Under the pieces are notes generated by a model. It searched no databases and had not been told where the DNA came from. It saw nothing but the letters and a program-made list of their open reading frames with translations. A DNA stretch of 41,173 bases from Dysgonamonadaceae bacterium (GTDB taxonomy: Bacteria > Bacteroidota > Bacteroidia > Bacteroidales > Azobacteroidaceae). Positions 18,035 through 26,140 of this stretch are shown piece after piece. Location of the stretch: assembly GCA_031260045.1 (NCBI GenBank), contig JAIRKO010000037.1, forward strand, positions 1 through 41,173, read 5' to 3'. The first letter of the stretch is position 1. Each line of letters begins with the position of its first letter. The position numbers and the translations under genes are program-made.

Positions 18035-20644
18035 TTATTTATTACCGATAATTAATTTTCTCACCCATCCCGAACTTCCTTTTACAACCAATACCTGCGC
18101 CGAATTAGTTGAAGCGATCGCGTTTGTTGAAACGCCCGCAGGCTTTTTAAACTTGTTCAGCATGGTTCCGGCGGTGGAATAAACGGTTACCTCTTCCTCT
18201 TCCGGCGAATTGACATACAAATTATGCCGGTAGGCGTAAACTTTTACGTTGGGCGCGTCGGTCGGCAAAATACCTGCGGGATACTCGGGAACGGTATCAA
18301 TAGGATCTTCTATGATAGTAGCCGTGACCGTGCATACGATGATCCTCTCTCCCTCAACCGCCGGAAGCACGAGTATCGATGTGTCCGCAGCATTTGAAAT
18401 TTCCGTCCCCGCCCATATGTATTGATAATTTTTCTTTTCGTCCATACCGGTAACCGTCAAAGTGATATTCTGACCCGGCGTGATAATCGCGCCGCTATCA
18501 ATCGGCTCGTTATTGTAAGTAGCGATAAGATTTAAACCTTTTAAACTTGCCGTATCGCCGGCAAGATTGAATTTTACCTTACAACCGGCGTTTATTATAT
18601 ATTTCAGATCAACATCGGCGGCAACGCTGTCAATAATTAGCGTGCTTGTGTTGTCGGTGGATGATACACGCCCGTTGTGGACTTCATGTCCCTCCCATTT
18701 GCTGTCTATATACAAGTCGGTTCTCTCGAATTCAGCTTTGAAAACAAGCGTATCGCCCTGTAAAACTTCGTCGTTGTTTGCAATCAGGTTGCCGTTGGTT
18801 GTTGAGACATCGAACGTTGGGGGATACAAGCCGAAACTGAAATATTTTACCTGATAATAAGGGCGCACAACACATTTTATATCCAGCGTATCTTCGTTTT
18901 TAACGGTTAATGTTGAATCGTCGGAAACCAATAGGCTGTCTCCCTTGTTTGTCCAGGTATATTGATAATGTCCCCCCGCTTTGGGCGGCGTAACCGAAAA
19001 AACAATTTCTTCATCTTTTGCCGATTTTCCGGTTTGGATTGTATCGTTACCCTCCTTATATCTGGCGGTAATTTGAGCGTCGGAAATGTATTTGTCTTCA
19101 AATTGAAATCTTACCGGAAGAAAAGAATGCACAGTACAAGTTACATCTGCGGAATCCACGCGGGTGGGCATCTGGTAATACGCCGTGTCGGTAGCAACCC
19201 GACCGCCCGGAATTCCTCTTCCTGTCCATATATAATAATAATCTCCCTCGGGATGGATAACCGAAAAATCAATCGCATCGTATTCGGAAACTTCGGCGCC
19301 GTTTAAGATGTTTTGTCCCTTACATTTGGCGTGAATACCAAACGGAGGGAGGTTGTCCTCGTCGTATACAATTTTATATTTTACTTTGGAAGTATACGCT
19401 ACATAACATACTATCTCTGCGGGCTTTCCCGTACGCCTTCCAAGAATTTGCAGTGTATCGGTTTCCGAACGGAAATCCCTCAAACCATCAGGAAGAATTC
19501 CATCTCCCGTCCAGATGTAGTGGGGTGTTCGCTGCTCGGTTGCACCGTCGGGTCGTATGAGTGTTACTTGAGCAGCGCCCGCCAGCGGTGAAACAAGATC
19601 ATCCCCATCTATTATTCTTCCACTTACGGTGTCTGTAACTTCGAGACGCCAATTCGAGGGGGGGGTGCCGGCAAGTTTAGCGATTACCGTAGAATAAGGG
19701 GTTACCGTACATGTTATTGGTGTATTCCCTGCAGGAAGATTGTCGATTTGTATTCCGTTTGTCGTCTCGTTGGCAGCAATTCCCCTCACCGACCACTCGA
19801 AGAGTACCGAGTCGTTCTCGGCGCCGCTAAGCGTGAGTATAAGGCTACCGTGAGGTTTAAGATAGTCGTTGCTTTGTATCGGTACCATAGTACTATCATT
19901 CAAGAAATAATCGGCGTTCATAATCATTCCCTCATGAAAGCCGGAACCTTTGATCTCGAAAGATGCTATGGCGGCAGAGTCGACGGTACATTTTATCTTG
20001 ACTGTATCGCCAGTGATTTTTTCAATTGAGAATTTATTATCGCGGGTGGTGAAAGTGCTGTCGGGAACTTCCCATGTGTACAAATACGGTGTTGTCCCGC
20101 TGCTTGTAACGGTAAGTTCGATATCGCTATTGTTTGGAGGACGGTGAAAAGAAGGGATGCTTCCGGAAGTCTCATCGATGAAAGTTCCATCAGGCTTAAT
20201 CGTGCGTACCGTGGCGCCTAAACCAGTTGGAAAATCCCGTGTAAACTGTATCACAGTGTTATAGCTCGGAGAACATGTTATGTTTACATCATTGGTAATG
20301 GCGCTGATAGTCAAGGTCTCAATATCTGTAGAGGGGTGGATAAGGCGGGACGTTCCCCTCTCTTCCGTCCAAGCGTACATATACGTTCGTGCTGGATTTG
20401 GATGGGACTCGGTTTTCTCAGCCACCAATGTAATACTTCCGCCGTCATTCACATAAACCACTCCGCCGTAGATTGTATCTTGGCTCGTTGTTATGGCTTT
20501 GAGAGTTATATCCCCGTCCGTATAATTTGGGTCGACATTAAAAGTTACCAGATGAGTCGTTTGCGCCGAAGCCGCAACGAAACACAAAGACAGTAACATC
20601 GCCATTAATGCTGCTTTTGCCGAATAAAAAGTTTTTGTTTTCAT
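18035..20644 (-). CDS. Large exported protein of about eight Ig/PKD-like repeats with a sorting-like C-terminus
   Basis: An 869-residue protein with a signal peptide (residues 1-27, ending VAASAQ). The body is a tandem of roughly 90-residue units. Each ends in a strand such as ITCTVTPYSTVIAKL, VKIKCTVDSAAIASF, DVTCTVHSFLPVRFQ or DIKCVVRPYYQVKYF, and each carries a YxYIWxG-like strand (YLYTWEVPD, YYYIWTGRG, YQYIWAGTE). I count about eight copies. The C-terminal 65 residues (HNLYVNSPEEEEVTVYSTAG, VRKLIIGNK) look like the Bacteroidales exported-protein ending also seen in the 3055-5670 gene. It is probably a surface or secreted adhesin-like or structural protein. Function unknown. Confidence 0.75.
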   Translation of the reverse strand: MKTKTFYSAKAALMAMLLSLCFVAASAQTTHLVTFNVDPNYTDGDITLKAITTSQDTIYGGVVYVNDGGSITLVAEKTESHPNPARTYMYAWTEERGTSRLIHPSTDIETLTISAITNDVNITCSPSYNTVIQFTRDFPTGLGATVRTIKPDGTFIDETSGSIPSFHRPPNNSDIELTVTSSGTTPYLYTWEVPDSTFTTRDNKFSIEKITGDTVKIKCTVDSAAIASFEIKGSGFHEGMIMNADYFLNDSTMVPIQSNDYLKPHGSLILTLSGAENDSVLFEWSVRGIAANETTNGIQIDNLPAGNTPITCTVTPYSTVIAKLAGTPPSNWRLEVTDTVSGRIIDGDDLVSPLAGAAQVTLIRPDGATEQRTPHYIWTGDGILPDGLRDFRSETDTLQILGRRTGKPAEIVCYVAYTSKVKYKIVYDEDNLPPFGIHAKCKGQNILNGAEVSEYDAIDFSVIHPEGDYYYIWTGRGIPGGRVATDTAYYQMPTRVDSADVTCTVHSFLPVRFQFEDKYISDAQITARYKEGNDTIQTGKSAKDEEIVFSVTPPKAGGHYQYTWTNKGDSLLVSDDSTLTVKNEDTLDIKCVVRPYYQVKYFSFGLYPPTFDVSTTNGNLIANNDEVLQGDTLVFKAEFERTDLYIDSKWEGHEVHNGRVSSTDNTSTLIIDSVAADVDLKYIINAGCKVKFNLAGDTASLKGLNLIATYNNEPIDSGAIITPGQNITLTVTGMDEKKNYQYIWAGTEISNAADTSILVLPAVEGERIIVCTVTATIIEDPIDTVPEYPAGILPTDAPNVKVYAYRHNLYVNSPEEEEVTVYSTAGTMLNKFKKPAGVSTNAIASTNSAQVLVVKGSSGWVRKLIIGNK

Positions 20645-20914
20645 ACCTTGTTAATTACTAAGATTAATGTTATTAGTTTATATTATTTTTCTGGATTGTT
20701 TCACACATTCACTTATAACGGCGATTTATTATGCCTGTTAATTAATAAACGGTTCTCTTTTCTGTTTGAGGGCGTAAAGGTAAGTATTTTTTTCAAAAAA
20801 ACTAATATGTGGCGTTTTTTTTTGATAATTTAACCTCGATTGCGTCCCCGCGTTTTGCCGGTGAATATGCGCGAACGCGATGTAGCGGCAGGGCGTGGCG
20901 GCGGAAATCGCCAA

Positions 20915-20943
20915 TAAAAACGCCCGAAGAAAACTTCGGGCGT
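20915..20943 (-). terminator. Terminator of tRNA-Phe
   Basis: A 10-bp perfect stem (20920-20929 with 20934-20943) with loop AAAA is followed on the minus strand by TTTTT. It lies about 60 bases beyond the tRNA 3' end. Confidence 0.8.
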
Positions 20944-21000
20944 AAAAAAATCTATCTGTCGAAATGTTGACAAGCTTTAACGTAGAAATTTTGCTTGTCG

Positions 21001-21073
<73 letters not shown>

Positions 21074-21090
21074 TTTACTGTTTGCGCTCG

Positions 21091-21098
21091 CAAAGGTA
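21091..21098 (-). promoter_or_regulatory. Promoter of tRNA-Phe
   Basis: TACCTTTG on the minus strand, preceded at exactly 19 bases by TTG. The tRNA begins 18 bases downstream. It is a good internal reference for this organism's promoter spacing. Confidence 0.65.
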
Positions 21099-21198
21099 GG
21101 GTTTATTTTTAAATTGGCAAGGCTTTTGTGAAAAAAAATTACACCTTCCCCCGCCCTCCGAAGGAGGGGGAGGGGAGGTAATTCGCATAAATAATTTT

Positions 21199-21206
21199 AT
21201 CTTTGC
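21199..21206 (+). promoter_or_regulatory. -7 box for glgB
   Basis: TATCTTTG, 26 bases before the glgB ATG at 21232. Confidence 0.5.
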
Positions 21207-21231
21207 GCTCCGACAAAAAAAACAACCGTTT

Positions 21232-23262
21232 ATGAGTTCACTTAAATTAATCGAAAACGATGCGTGGTTAAAGCCCTATGCACCGGCGATTGAAGCCCGA
21301 TATAATCATTTCCAACGCAAAGAAAAGGAGTTGACCCGCAACGGCGAAATTGACCTGCGCGATTTTGCGTCGGGACATTTGTATTTCGGACTGCACGCCG
21401 CGCCCTCCGGCTGGGTTTTTAGGGAATGGGCGCCGGGAGCGGAAAATATTTATCTGACCGGCGATTTCAACGACTGGCAGGAGCGTGAAGAATATCGCTT
21501 GCACCGTATCGAAAACGGCGTTTTTGAAATCCATCTTCCCGCCGATGCGCTTCACCACGGAGATTTGTACAAACTGAAAATTTACCGACACGCCTGCGCC
21601 GTCGAACGGATTCCGGCTTGGGCGCGCCGCGTAGTGCAGGACGGGAATACGCATGTTTTCAGCGCGCAGGTGTGGGAGCCTGAGCAGCCTTACCGCTTCC
21701 GTATCCGCTCGTTTCGCCCCGATATTTCTCCTTTATTAATCTATGAATGTCATATCGGGATGGCTACCACCGACGAAAAAACGGGGACTTATCGGGAATT
21801 TACCGAAAACGTTTTGCCCCGCGTCAAGGCTGGCGGTTATAACTGTATTCAAATTATGGCGATACAGGAACATCCCTATTACGGATCGTTTGGCTACCAC
21901 GTTTCCGGTTTTTTTGCGGCTTCCTCGCGCTTCGGTACGCCCGACGAATTGAAGGAACTGATTGATACGGCGCACGAAATGGGCATTGCCGTAATTATGG
22001 ACATGGTACATTCTCATGCCGTCCGAAACGAAGCCGAAGGTTTGGGGCGTTTCGACGGGACTGAGGCGCAGTATTTTCACACCGACAGCCGCCGCGTACA
22101 TCCCGCTTGGGATTCGCTTTGTTTCGATTACGGAAAAAACGAAGTCCTGCATTTCTTGCTTTCCAACTGCCGGTTTTGGATGGAAGAATACCTGTTTGAC
22201 GGCTTTCGTTTCGACGGGGTAACTTCCATGCTCTATTACAGTCACGGCTTGGGCGAGGCGTTTACTCATTACGACCGCTATTTCGACGGGCAACAGGACG
22301 GCGACGCGATTTGTTACCTCACTTTAGCCAACCGATTGATTCACCGGATAAATAAACATGCGATAAGCATTGCCGAAGAAATGAGCGGGATGCCCGGACT
22401 TGCCGCGCCAATCGAAAACGGCGGCTACGGCTTCGATTACCGCATGGCGATGAATATTCCCGACTACTGGATTAAACTGATTAAGGAACGGAAAGACCAG
22501 GACTGGCAGGTTTCGGGCATCTGGCGGGAAACGACCGACCGCCGCGCCGACGAAAAAACGGTTAGTTACGCCGAAAGCCACGATCAGGCGTTGGTGGGCG
22601 ACAAAACCATTATTTTCCGGCTGATTGACGCCCAAATGTACCGGCACATGGGGACGGGCGACCCGAATATGGTCGTCGACCGAGGCATGGCGCTACACAA
22701 AATGATACGGTTGGTTACCGCCTCAACCCTCAACGGCGGGTATTTGAATTTTATGGGTAATGAATTCGGGCATCCCGAATGGATTGATTTTCCGCGCGAG
22801 GGCAACGGATGGTCGTATAAATACGCCCGCCGCCAATGGGATTTGGTAGATAATCCCGATTTGAAATACCGGTTTCTGGGGGATTTCGACAAAGCCATGA
22901 TTCATTTAATCCAGGGGATTAAAGGGTTTCAATCGTTTGAAATCCACAAAGTTTGGGATAACGACGGCGATCAGGTGTTGGCTTACCGCAGGGGCGATTT
23001 GTTTTTTGCGTTTAATTTCAATCCGGAGCGGTCGTTCGCCGATTATGGGTTTTTGTCGCCTGCGGGCAAATACGGGATTGTTTTGAACACCGACAGTCTG
23101 CGCTTCGGCGGCTTCGGATTGGTTGACGAATCCGTCGAACACCTCACCATCCGTGATGCGCTTTATGAAAACAAGGGGAAGGAATGGCTGAAACTGTATC
23201 TTCCGGCGCGGACGGCTTTGGTTTTGAGGCGGGAGGCACGGGATTTCACGGCTCGTTCATAG
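21232..23262 (+). CDS. glgB: 1,4-alpha-glucan branching enzyme, eukaryote-like (GH13_8) type
   Basis: Introduces alpha-1,6 branches into glycogen. The 676 residues contain an N-terminal CBM48 (YLTGDFNDWQ) and a GH13 barrel with MDMVHSHAV, the nucleophile in FRFDGVTSMLY (Asp328), the acid in IAEEMSGMPG (Glu382) and YAESHDQALVGDKT. A C-terminal beta domain follows. Phrases such as RFDGVTSMLYYSHG and NFMGNEFGHPEWIDFPREGN follow the animal/plant/fungal GBE1 pattern more than E. coli GlgB, as is known for some Bacteroidota. No other glycogen gene is adjacent. Its 3' end overlaps the converging rlmD gene by 17 bases. Confidence 0.93.
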   Translation: MSSLKLIENDAWLKPYAPAIEARYNHFQRKEKELTRNGEIDLRDFASGHLYFGLHAAPSGWVFREWAPGAENIYLTGDFNDWQEREEYRLHRIENGVFEIHLPADALHHGDLYKLKIYRHACAVERIPAWARRVVQDGNTHVFSAQVWEPEQPYRFRIRSFRPDISPLLIYECHIGMATTDEKTGTYREFTENVLPRVKAGGYNCIQIMAIQEHPYYGSFGYHVSGFFAASSRFGTPDELKELIDTAHEMGIAVIMDMVHSHAVRNEAEGLGRFDGTEAQYFHTDSRRVHPAWDSLCFDYGKNEVLHFLLSNCRFWMEEYLFDGFRFDGVTSMLYYSHGLGEAFTHYDRYFDGQQDGDAICYLTLANRLIHRINKHAISIAEEMSGMPGLAAPIENGGYGFDYRMAMNIPDYWIKLIKERKDQDWQVSGIWRETTDRRADEKTVSYAESHDQALVGDKTIIFRLIDAQMYRHMGTGDPNMVVDRGMALHKMIRLVTASTLNGGYLNFMGNEFGHPEWIDFPREGNGWSYKYARRQWDLVDNPDLKYRFLGDFDKAMIHLIQGIKGFQSFEIHKVWDNDGDQVLAYRRGDLFFAFNFNPERSFADYGFLSPAGKYGIVLNTDSLRFGGFGLVDESVEHLTIRDALYENKGKEWLKLYLPARTALVLRREARDFTARS

Positions 23263-24670
23263 TATTCGTCAATTCCAACAGCACAACATTTTCCACATGG
23301 TGAGTATGGGGAAACATATCCACAGGCTGCACCTTGCCGAGGCGGTATTTCCGGTTGAGCAACTGCAAATCGCGCGCCTGAGTCGCGGGATTGCAACTGA
23401 CGTACACAATCCTGAGGGGTTCTGCCGACAGGATGGTTTCAATCACGTCGTTATGCATACCGGCGCGTGGCGGATCGGTAATCAGCACGTCGGGACGTCC
23501 GTAAGTCTGCATGAATTCGTCGTTTAGTATGTCTTTCATATCGCCGGCGAAAAACAGGGTGTTGCGGATGTTGTTGATTTCGGAATTAATTCGAGCGTCT
23601 TCAATCGCTTCGGGCAGGTACTCGATGCCGATTACGCGGCGGGCTTGGCGGGCAATGAAATTGGCAATCGTCCCCGTTCCCGTGTAGAGGTCGTATACCG
23701 CTTCGTTGCCGGTCAACGCTGCAAAATCGCGGACAATCCGGTAGAGGTTGCAAGCCTGTTCGCTGTTGGTTTGGAAAAAAGATTTCGCGCCGATTTTGAA
23801 TTTCAGGTCTTCCATTTCTTCGCAAATAAAATCGTTTCCTTTGAAAACGTGTACTTCCTGGTCGGCAATGGTATCGTTGGCTTTTTCGTTGATGATGTAA
23901 AGTAGCGAAGTAATCGTGGGAAATGTTTCGGCAATATGGGTCAGCAGGGCGTTTCTCCGGTCTTTGTCGTCTTCAAAAAATACGACGATTAGCATCACTT
24001 CTCCGCCGGAAGTGGTGCGGATAATGATGTTTCGCAGCAAACCGCACTGGTTTCGCAAGTCGAAAAAAGAGTACCCATTTTGCAGGGCAAAAGCCTTGAT
24101 TTCGTTCCTGATTTGGTTGGAAATATCGCTTTGCAGCCAGCATTTGCGGATGTCCAGCGCCTTGTCGAACATGCCGGGGATGTGGAAACCCAAAACATTC
24201 CGGTTTTCGATGGCGACGCCCGATTGAATTTCTTCGTCGGTCAGCCAACCTTTATTGGAAAAGGTAAATTCCAGTTTGTTGCGGTAAAACCGCGTTTTGT
24301 CCGAACCGAGTATGGGGCTGATTTCCGGCAGTTCGATTTTCCCGATGCGGGTCAGATTGTCGACAACCTGCTGCTGTTTGTATCGAATTTGTTCCGAATA
24401 AGGGAGGATTTGCCATTTGCAGCCGCCGCACACGCCGAAATGTTCGCAAAAAGCCTCCGTCCGCTGCGGGGAATATTCGTGAAAACGAACCGCTTTCCCT
24501 TCCGCATAGCCCTTTCTTTTCCGTGTCGGTTGAATGTCAACCAAGTCGCCCGGAACGGCGAACGGGATAAAAATCACCAAATCGTCGTACCGGGCAATGG
24601 CTTTTCCTTCGGCGGCGATTCCGGTGATGCGTACTTTTTCCAGGATGGGGAGCGGCTTTTTGTTTTTCAT
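23246..24670 (-). CDS. rlmD: 23S rRNA (uracil-C5)-methyltransferase RlmD/RumA family
   Basis: S-adenosylmethionine-dependent m5U methyltransferase. The 474 residues start with a TRAM domain (KVRITGIAAEGKAIAR). An iron-sulfur Cys cluster follows (CEHFGVCGGCKW). The Rossmann methyltransferase has FFQTNSEQA, DLYTGTGTIANF, TDPPRAGMH and the catalytic VSCNPATQARDL. The RlmD position (U1939) is inferred from family; RlmC or a double-specific RlmCD enzyme cannot be excluded. It is transcribed alone from a -7 box at 24690. Confidence 0.9.
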   Translation of the reverse strand: MKNKKPLPILEKVRITGIAAEGKAIARYDDLVIFIPFAVPGDLVDIQPTRKRKGYAEGKAVRFHEYSPQRTEAFCEHFGVCGGCKWQILPYSEQIRYKQQQVVDNLTRIGKIELPEISPILGSDKTRFYRNKLEFTFSNKGWLTDEEIQSGVAIENRNVLGFHIPGMFDKALDIRKCWLQSDISNQIRNEIKAFALQNGYSFFDLRNQCGLLRNIIIRTTSGGEVMLIVVFFEDDKDRRNALLTHIAETFPTITSLLYIINEKANDTIADQEVHVFKGNDFICEEMEDLKFKIGAKSFFQTNSEQACNLYRIVRDFAALTGNEAVYDLYTGTGTIANFIARQARRVIGIEYLPEAIEDARINSEINNIRNTLFFAGDMKDILNDEFMQTYGRPDVLITDPPRAGMHNDVIETILSAEPLRIVYVSCNPATQARDLQLLNRKYRLGKVQPVDMFPHTHHVENVVLLELTNTMNEP

Positions 24671-24689
24671 TGTCGTATTTTTGTTTGGA

Positions 24690-24697
24690 CAAAGTTA
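24690..24697 (-). promoter_or_regulatory. -7 box for rlmD
   Basis: TAACTTTG on the minus strand, 20 bases before the ATG. Confidence 0.5.
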
Positions 24698-24722
24698 TGG
24701 TTTTTTCTTGACATCTGTGTTG

Positions 24723-24770
24723 TCGTCATTGCGGGATGACGGACTTTTGACCCCACCGCGTCATTACGAT
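24723..24770. repeat. Degenerate REP-like repeat
   Basis: TCGTCATTGCGGGATGACGG and a partner GCGTCATTACGA lie in the gap between rlmD and the flavodoxin operon. Confidence 0.5.
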
Positions 24771-24784
24771 ATTTGACCCGCACC

Positions 24785-24827
24785 TAAAAAAACGTTCTCT
24801 GTTATTACACAGAGAACGTTTTCTTTT
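24785..24827. terminator. Terminator of the flavodoxin operon
   Basis: A 12-bp perfect stem (24791-24802 with 24809-24820), extendable through A/T pairs, has T-rich sequence following on both strands. It lies just beyond the stop at 24832 on the minus strand. Confidence 0.8.
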
Positions 24828-24831
24828 AGCG

Positions 24832-25197
24832 TTATGAATTATGAAACTCGTAATTTGTAACCCGTAATTCATAATTGTTGTTACATAGAAAAACAGCGTT
24901 AAAGCCGGCTTTCTGAGGCGGACTGCCGCTTTCCTTTTCCCAAAACCGGCGCACCGTTTGCCTCAATTCCTCAAACTCGTCAACGGAAAACGCCATGTTT
25001 ACGGAGGTGTTACCCACCGGCAGGTAAATGTCGTGCGCCAAACCCTTGCCGCTGTTCGCTGCTTTGTAATGGCAGGTGTCGATGGATTCCAGATAATCCA
25101 AGAAAACTTTCAGGTGTTTAATCTCGGTGAAATGTATAAGAATATTGCCTGCCTCCAAGTGTATTTTGGAACACGATTTACATCTGAATATCCTCAT
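24832..25197 (-). CDS. Small Cys-containing protein coupled to flavodoxin
   Basis: A 121-residue protein with an N-terminal FRCKSCSKIHLEAGNILIHF (two Cys two residues apart) and a helical second half (NMAFSVDEFEELRQTVRRFW). The pattern recalls small Bacteroidota proteins of the DUF6686 kind, but I cannot confirm the family. The start overlaps the flavodoxin stop by 4 bases (ATGA), so the two are translationally coupled and probably function together. The C-terminal tail (NNNYELRVTNYEFHNS) is translated from low-complexity sequence that looks like former intergenic DNA, so the original stop may have been earlier. Confidence 0.65.
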   Translation of the reverse strand: MRIFRCKSCSKIHLEAGNILIHFTEIKHLKVFLDYLESIDTCHYKAANSGKGLAHDIYLPVGNTSVNMAFSVDEFEELRQTVRRFWEKESGSPPQKAGFNAVFLCNNNYELRVTNYEFHNS

Positions 25198-25700
25198 ACT
25201 TCCAACGCTTTTTTCAACTGCGCCACCCAGCGGTCGATGCGTTCGTCCGTGAGGTTGCTTTCGTTGTCTTCGTCAATAATCAGACCAACAAATCGCCCGT
25301 CCGCAACGGCTTCGGATTCGTCGAACGAATAACCGTCCGTTTCCGTGAAGCCGACAACGGCTGCCTTGTCCTTCACTGCGTGGTAGATTGTTCCGACCGC
25401 GTTGCAAAAGGTGTCGGGATAGGACTGCGAATCGCCGCAGCCGAATAGTGCGACCTTTTTGCCCGACAAATCGGCGTTGTCAACCGTTTGGATGAAGTCT
25501 CCCCAATCGTCCTGCAAATCGCCCAGCCCCCATGTGGAGCTGCCGAACAGCAGCGCGTCGTATTGCGTTAAATCGCTCGCGCCGGCTTTCGCCACGTCGT
25601 GAACGTCGCCGTCGCCAACGCCTAATTTCTTCGCAATATTTTTGGCAACATGCTTTGTGTTGCCGCCGGATGAACCGTAGAAAATTCCAATTTTACTCAT
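25194..25700 (-). CDS. fldA: Flavodoxin
   Basis: A 168-residue long-chain flavodoxin, an FMN electron carrier. The phosphate-binding loop is FYGSSGGNTKHVAK (residues 8-21). FMN-stacking regions include LFGSSTWGLGDLQDDW and FGCGDSQSYPDTFCNAVG, and the C-terminal part is DEDNESNLTDERIDRWV. The length and the inserted loop are those of the FldA class. It is the first gene of a two-gene operon with a -7 box at 25789 and a terminator at 24785. Confidence 0.95.
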   Translation of the reverse strand: MSKIGIFYGSSGGNTKHVAKNIAKKLGVGDGDVHDVAKAGASDLTQYDALLFGSSTWGLGDLQDDWGDFIQTVDNADLSGKKVALFGCGDSQSYPDTFCNAVGTIYHAVKDKAAVVGFTETDGYSFDESEAVADGRFVGLIIDEDNESNLTDERIDRWVAQLKKALEV

Positions 25701-25788
25701 GATACTGTTTTATTTAAAAAATTAATTGTTTTCAATATTTTGTTTTGCTATCATCGCCGCGAAAATTCCTTCCGTTTAAAATAAAATA

Positions 25789-25796
25789 CAAAAGTA
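25789..25796 (-). promoter_or_regulatory. -7 box for fldA
   Basis: TACTTTTG on the minus strand, about 90 bases before the fldA ATG. Confidence 0.45.
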
Positions 25797-25890
25797 TGCT
25801 TTGTCGCAATATCTGTCAATCCCCATTTATAGGGATTTTTGAGAAAGGGAATCACTACAAGTTGGTATATTCATTATTGTAAAGACAAAT

Positions 25891-25921
25891 TTTGTCAGTT
25901 CAAAATGAGTTTCTATCTTTG
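25891..25921 (+). promoter_or_regulatory. Promoter of the restriction-modification operon
   Basis: TTTG (25891-25894), 19 bases, then TATCTTTG (25914-25921): a near-perfect Bacteroidota promoter. It lies just upstream of the decayed regulator. Confidence 0.6.
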
Positions 25922-25944
25922 TAGAACTAAAAAACAGTTTGTAA

Positions 25945-26137
25945 GTGGAAACTTTTGGCAAATGTATCAGACATCTACGAATAAATACGGTTTGCCGATA
26001 CAGAAAATTATCGCACAATTAGATATTGATTCTTCTCTGTTTGGTAGAATAAAATTCTTGATGAAGATGCTGATAATATTGGAGTGTTGAAAGTGACGGA
26101 ACAAACAGTTGAATATCTAAAATCTAAAATAAAATAG
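25945..26137 (+). pseudogene. Decayed XRE-type regulator upstream of the RM genes
   Basis: Three pieces in three frames resemble the small HTH regulator that often precedes such methylases. From GTG 25945 the text reads VETFGKCIRHLRI; the next frame gives YGLPIQKIIAQLDIDSSLFG (HTH helices 2-3); a third frame (from 26060) gives DEDADNIGVLKVTEQTVEYL and ends at TAG 26135-26137, 3 bases before the methylase start. At least two frameshifts and a large internal deletion are needed to explain it. The methylase may now be transcribed without its autoregulator. Confidence 0.7.
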
Positions 26138-26140
26138 ATT

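Noticed and set aside
25839-26090. 83-codon plus-strand frame before the RM genes
   Set aside because: Only its middle (YGLPIQKIIAQLDIDSSL) is meaningful, as one frame of the decayed HTH regulator; the ends are out-of-frame sequence.
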